Origin: JAVBLV01 sp031553195
GTDB taxonomy: Bacteria; Bacteroidota; Bacteroidia; Bacteroidales; P3
Length of the DNA stretch: 9,856 nucleotides
Direction of reading: 5' to 3'
Assembly: GCA_031553195.1 (NCBI GenBank)
Contig: JAVBLV010000091.1
Location: 1-9,856, forward strand
The position numbers were made by a program, and so were the translations under genes. A model generated the notes under the pieces. It was not told the origin of the DNA and did no database searches. It was given only the letters and a program-made list of their open reading frames with translations. Every line of letters starts with the position of its first letter. Within the stretch, counting starts at the first letter, position 1. Positions 6,947 through 9,856 of the stretch are shown here, in pieces.

Positions 6947-7072
6947 GAGATAAAAATAGCGATTTTGCAGGCGGGATTTTTCAAGAATAGTAGCGCTATT
7001 TGGTAAAAATTCCGACAAAAAATTGCATTTTTAGACTCAAAATACTTCATAGAAAAATTTTTAGACAACCTC
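6913..7072. mobile_element. Palindromic MITE, 160 bp, with terminal inverted repeats
   Basis: The element starts GAGGTTGTCTAAA and ends TTTAGACAACCTC, perfect 13-bp terminal inverted repeats. With small gaps the pairing continues inward (TTTTT, ATGGAA/TTCAT, ATTTTGAG/CTCAAAAT, TAAAAAT/ATTTTTA) to the central palindrome AGCGCT (6992-6997), so the whole unit can fold into one long imperfect hairpin. It is flanked by TAA (6910-6912 and 7073-7075), a likely 3-bp target duplication; TNA duplications are known for the IS1031 group of the IS5 family, which could supply the transposase. There is no coding capacity of its own. A decayed inverted copy is at 1493-1653. It lies between the sigma-54-like promoter and the T9SS cargo promoter and gives the short ORF a new 3' end. 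Confidence 0.85.
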
Positions 7073-7129
7073 TAAGTAAATTTCCCGGTTGCAATTACAA
7101 GAATAAAATATTTACAGATCACAAAAATG

Positions 7130-7160
7130 TTTGTTGTAAAATAAAAAAGTAGTACCTTTG
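7130..7160 (+). promoter_or_regulatory. Bacteroidota -33/-7 promoter of the T9SS cargo gene
   Basis: TTTG (7130-7133) and TACCTTTG (7153-7160) are separated by 19 bp, the consensus spacing for the Bacteroidota housekeeping sigma factor. Transcription would start near 7166, leaving an AT-rich leader of about 54 nt with no strong Shine-Dalgarno, as is usual for highly expressed genes in this phylum. The promoter lies just outside the MITE, about 57 bp from its end. Confidence 0.75.
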
Positions 7161-7219
7161 CTTTCCAATATTTATACTGAGATAAAACAATAAATAGTAA
7201 TAATCTAAAAATCAAAACA

Positions 7220-9397
7220 ATGAAAAAAACAGTATTTATTCTGACTCTGTTGCTGGGGACAACTATTGCTTTCGGGCAAAATGTTGACCAGCAACCAACG
7301 AAAATGCCGACTTCAACTGAGTTTATGCAAATGCAGAACAAGAACGCGGCTATTTTGAACAACAATTTTACAACAAAAAAAACCAAACCAACCTTTACCA
7401 AAGAAGAGCCATTGTATACCATATCATTCAATGATACCAGCATGTTTGATAGGGGCGTTTTACCCTCTCACGACATCAATCCTAACTACACAGGAGAGTG
7501 GGCATGGATTAAGGACTATACTGAAAATTCGTTTATTAAAGCAAAAGTAGGTCCTGGTTTTGCTATTGAACAAACGAGGATAGTTCCTTATAATTTCTGG
7601 ACTGCTAATCCGAGTGTGGTATTTGAATCCCCTACCCGCGATAATGGATTTTTTATTATAGCGCCTATGCAAAATTCCCCTTCCACCTTTAACGGAAAAA
7701 CCAGCGTTAGCGGAACTGTTTATAACGCTTATCTGAAATTTAAAAATCCTTTTAATGTAAGCGAGCTTACCGGCGTTGACATAAATTTTTATCAGTGGCT
7801 GCGAAAGTTTAATACTGATAAATACTTTGTTGAATGGAGTACGGATAACGTAACATGGGATTCCATAGAGATCAACATAAAATTTGAGGACATTGATGTA
7901 TTGGAAATATCTCGAGGTATGAAAACCGTAGCCCTTCCCGCAGCAGCGGCAGGTCAGGAAACCCTGTACTTACGTTTTAGATTTAGCGCAAATTCCACAG
8001 GGAATTCCACAGGGGATTTAATAGCTGGTTATGTATGGGGAATAGATGATTTAACAATTACTCAATCTCCTGAATATAGAATAGAAACTTCTATGCAAAC
8101 TTTTAGCGATGGGGCTTTCCACCAAATTCCTTATGGCTTGAAAATGCCGAATGTAAAATGGAGAACCTCTGTAAAAAATACTGGGATGGATCCCGTTGAT
8201 GCACAAGGAATTGTTGAAGTTTTAAACGGCGGTCCAAAAGGAGAAACGGCAAATAAACCGATTCCTACAATAAAAGATTCGTTGACTACGCTTTCTTTTG
8301 GTTTTACAGAGTCCGATCCGGGAGCGCAAAATTTGCAATTCCCTTCGAATACCACGGCAAGCTATGCAGTTACATCCAGAGTAATATCCGATTTGGCAGA
8401 TCCGGTTTACTACACAGACACATTTATAGTTAATACATACGGACAAGGAGAAAATTTTAAACGCACTTGGGGAAGAGATAACGGCGTATTAATCGAGGGA
8501 TCAGGATTTAATTATGGAAAGGATAATTCGGGAAGCACTACATGGAAAGAAGAGGACAGCTATACAAGGTTCAAGGATTATATGGTAAGGATGGCTTATC
8601 CTATGGCAGAAATTGCAACAGGAGGCGAATTCGATACTGTTTGGGCAAATGGAATCGAAATAGTAGCGGCTTCTCCATACACCGCACCCGGGGCAAAAAT
8701 TGACGTTTTCTTAACGTGGGATAGCACATTTACCGACGACCTGGGAGACAACTATGTAGTATATGTGCGTCTTGCAGAAAGAATAGGTACCATGATTACT
8801 CAAGATGATCTGTCTACTTTTACAGACTATCCTTATACAAGTAATCCTAAAAGAAAGTATATTGTTTTTGACGAACCGGTACCATTAAAATCCGGTATAA
8901 CTTACAGAGCTTCCTATAACCCTACCGAGGATGATACGCAATTCCAATTAGGAATGGATTACGGATTTACCAATTATCCTACTTTTGGAATCGGTTTTTA
9001 TGGCAACGTTGCCATTACGCAAGGAACAGGGGCTGGATCAACTTCTTACTGTCCCTTTATTGTAGGCGCGCCTATGATTCACTTAGTTGTAGGTCCTAAA
9101 AAAGATAGAAGCGGTATTGATCCTGTCGCTAAAGCTTATTCATTCAAATTGTCTAACAGCCCGAATCCGGCTAGAGATTATACAACAATTAAGTATACTC
9201 TTACCAGTAAGGCTAATGTGAAAATTGAAGTTCGCGATTTGATGGGTCGCGTTGTTAAATCAATTTCTCAAGGTTCTAAAGCTCCGGGAGAATATACTTA
9301 TGATTTAAGCACGTCTGATTTGGCTGCCGGAACTTATTTCTATAGCATGAACGTAAACGGTTCTGTTCAAACTAAAAAATTGGTTGTAACTAAATAA
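7220..9397 (+). CDS. Secreted protein with C-terminal T9SS type A sorting domain
   Basis: A 725-aa secreted or surface-attached protein. A signal peptide (1-19, IAFG|Q) takes it through Sec. The C-terminal 80 residues (from about 646) form a T9SS type A sorting domain with NPA (649-651), KIEVRDLMGRVV, LAAGTYFYSM and the final KKLVVTK; this directs export across the outer membrane, where the domain is normally removed and the protein anchored or released. Residues about 65-280 form a beta-rich jelly-roll-like module (FESP, FFIIAPMQNS, YLKFKNPF, VEWSTDNVTWDSI, YVWGIDDLTI) resembling MAM or 'choice-of-anchor' domains. Residues about 290-407 look like an Ig-like segment, and 408-640 like a further beta domain. 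I see no protease or glycosidase catalytic motif, so it may be an adhesin or structural protein. It stands alone, with its own strong promoter and terminator. Confidence 0.92.
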   Translation: MKKTVFILTLLLGTTIAFGQNVDQQPTKMPTSTEFMQMQNKNAAILNNNFTTKKTKPTFTKEEPLYTISFNDTSMFDRGVLPSHDINPNYTGEWAWIKDYTENSFIKAKVGPGFAIEQTRIVPYNFWTANPSVVFESPTRDNGFFIIAPMQNSPSTFNGKTSVSGTVYNAYLKFKNPFNVSELTGVDINFYQWLRKFNTDKYFVEWSTDNVTWDSIEINIKFEDIDVLEISRGMKTVALPAAAAGQETLYLRFRFSANSTGNSTGDLIAGYVWGIDDLTITQSPEYRIETSMQTFSDGAFHQIPYGLKMPNVKWRTSVKNTGMDPVDAQGIVEVLNGGPKGETANKPIPTIKDSLTTLSFGFTESDPGAQNLQFPSNTTASYAVTSRVISDLADPVYYTDTFIVNTYGQGENFKRTWGRDNGVLIEGSGFNYGKDNSGSTTWKEEDSYTRFKDYMVRMAYPMAEIATGGEFDTVWANGIEIVAASPYTAPGAKIDVFLTWDSTFTDDLGDNYVVYVRLAERIGTMITQDDLSTFTDYPYTSNPKRKYIVFDEPVPLKSGITYRASYNPTEDDTQFQLGMDYGFTNYPTFGIGFYGNVAITQGTGAGSTSYCPFIVGAPMIHLVVGPKKDRSGIDPVAKAYSFKLSNSPNPARDYTTIKYTLTSKANVKIEVRDLMGRVVKSISQGSKAPGEYTYDLSTSDLAAGTYFYSMNVNGSVQTKKLVVTK
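7991..8014 (+). repeat. In-frame 12-bp tandem duplication inside the T9SS cargo gene
   Basis: AATTCCACAGGG occurs twice in direct succession (7991-8002 and 8003-8014). It encodes NSTGNSTG at residues 258-265, in a loop just before the last strands of the first beta module. The identical copies suggest a recent slippage duplication; as it is a multiple of three, the frame is kept. Confidence 0.9.
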
Positions 9398-9417
9398 TAA
9401 AACAACCCATAACTTCT

Positions 9418-9459
9418 AAAATAGAGGTTTCCTTAGCTAAGGAAACCTCTATTTTTTTT
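9418..9459 (+). terminator. Intrinsic terminator of the T9SS cargo gene
   Basis: A perfect 38-bp palindrome (9418-9455, centre between 9436 and 9437) with arms AAAATAGAGG... and ...CCTCTATTTT, directly followed by an eight-T run (9452-9459). It begins 21 bp after the stop codon. A weaker T-run on the opposite strand (four) makes some function in both directions possible. Confidence 0.93.
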
Positions 9460-9505
9460 GTAAGACAGATAAAAAGGGATCAATGAATAATCCCGACGGA
9501 GCGCC

Positions 9506-9617
9506 AAAATATTTAAGTAAAAATATCAAAAATCGAAAGAGGATGAGAAAAGGAATAACGGCCTACGACAGATGGCGTTAAGAAAAATCATTAGTGGAGG
9601 GGTTAAAAACAAAATTC
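9506..9617 (-). repeat. Right arm of the 112-bp long-range inverted repeat
   Basis: Reverse complement of 1-112 with 8 mismatches and no gaps; the best-kept part is 9558-9617. The match ends sharply at 9506 (C at 9505 where the pairing needs T). The same small stem-loop is present: TAACGGCC (9556-9563) and GGCGTTA (9574-9580) around a loop with ACGACAGAT (9565-9573). The minus-strand ORF over it (9717-9526) is not supported as a gene. Confidence 0.85.
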
Positions 9618-9743
9618 TGTTCGAAGCCTCCTTCCGAAAAATAACATGACAGCGTTTGTTATTTAGAGGTTGGAATAACAGTGTTGACGGGCAAGTTATT
9701 TTGTTTAGCCGTAACAAATGATTTTTTAGCCTATCTGTCGTCA

Positions 9744-9783
9744 GCCTTGACTTTTTGTTTCTTTTGCGTCAAGGCAAAAGAAA
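9744..9783. other. Two overlapping, mutually exclusive hairpins
   Basis: GCCTTGAC (9744-9751) pairs perfectly with GTCAAGGC (9768-9775). TTTCTTTTGC (9758-9767) pairs perfectly with GCAAAAGAAA (9774-9783) around the loop GTCAAG. The right arms of the two stems overlap at 9774-9775, and the second stem's left arm lies in the first stem's loop, so both cannot form at once. Just upstream, ATCTGTCGT (9733-9741) repeats the loop core of the long inverted repeat in the opposite orientation to the nearby copy (9565-9573). Similar T-rich/A-rich inverted motifs occur as dispersed spacer repeats in Bacteroidota. No gene is visible from 9460 to the end of the window. Confidence 0.6.
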
Positions 9784-9856
9784 GGCCACAATGCAGTCTA
9801 TTACATTCTTACCATTATGATAGAAACATTAAAAATTATCACCACCTGTTTTTTAC

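Noticed and set aside
7072..7443. Minus-strand 123-codon ORF antisense to the start of the T9SS cargo gene
   Set aside because: It is antisense to a well-supported gene, its promoter and its leader; the hydrophobic look comes from the antisense of A-rich sequence.
9526..9717. Minus-strand 63-codon ORF across the right inverted-repeat arm
   Set aside because: The same frame is open in the left arm, which raised interest, but four of the differences between arms change the residue and there is no ribosome site or recognisable product.

Overview
The window looks like a chromosomal segment from a low-to-moderate GC member of the Bacteroidota, most likely Bacteroidales-like. The evidence is: a large secreted protein with a C-terminal type IX secretion (T9SS) sorting domain; a TonB-dependent receptor with an N-terminal carboxypeptidase-regulatory-like domain, followed by a DUF4249-type lipoprotein; a PorT-like outer-membrane barrel; and upstream elements of the Bacteroidota TAnnTTTG (-7) type. 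There are no rRNA or tRNA genes, CRISPR arrays, transposase genes or phage genes.

Layout, left to right. Positions 1-112 are one arm of a long inverted repeat whose partner lies at 9506-9617. On the minus strand, a two-gene unit (1415-214) encodes a small outer-membrane barrel protein and UbiX flavin prenyltransferase; stop and start overlap as TAATG. The divergent gap 1416-1765 holds a -7 element for each direction and a decayed copy of a palindromic MITE-like element (1493-1653). On the plus strand come a small nitroreductase (1766-2299) and a 95-aa basic protein (2350-2637) with a possible ribbon-helix-helix fold and two glutamine-led pentapeptides resembling sliding-clamp-binding motifs. 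A 300-bp convergent gap with no gene follows. A minus-strand pair, transcribed 6383 to 2938, encodes the TonB-dependent receptor and its DUF4249 lipoprotein partner, probably one uptake unit of unknown substrate.

The 836-bp divergent gap 6384-7219 is the most structured non-coding part. It contains a sigma-54-like -24/-12 promoter (6763-6777), a short ORF starting 29 nt or so after the predicted start site, and an intact-looking 160-bp palindromic MITE (6913-7072) flanked by TAA on both sides, which has entered the end of that short ORF. A good Bacteroidota promoter (7130-7160) then drives the 725-aa T9SS cargo protein (7220-9397), which ends in a strong palindromic terminator. The last 400 bp hold the right arm of the long inverted repeat and a pair of overlapping, mutually exclusive hairpins.

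No complete new defence or metabolic system is visible. The genes are mostly envelope functions (receptor, lipoprotein, barrel, secreted cargo) plus two flavin-related enzymes (UbiX and nitroreductase). The less ordinary content is in the repeats, the sigma-54/short ORF/MITE arrangement and the small protein with paired clamp-like motifs.
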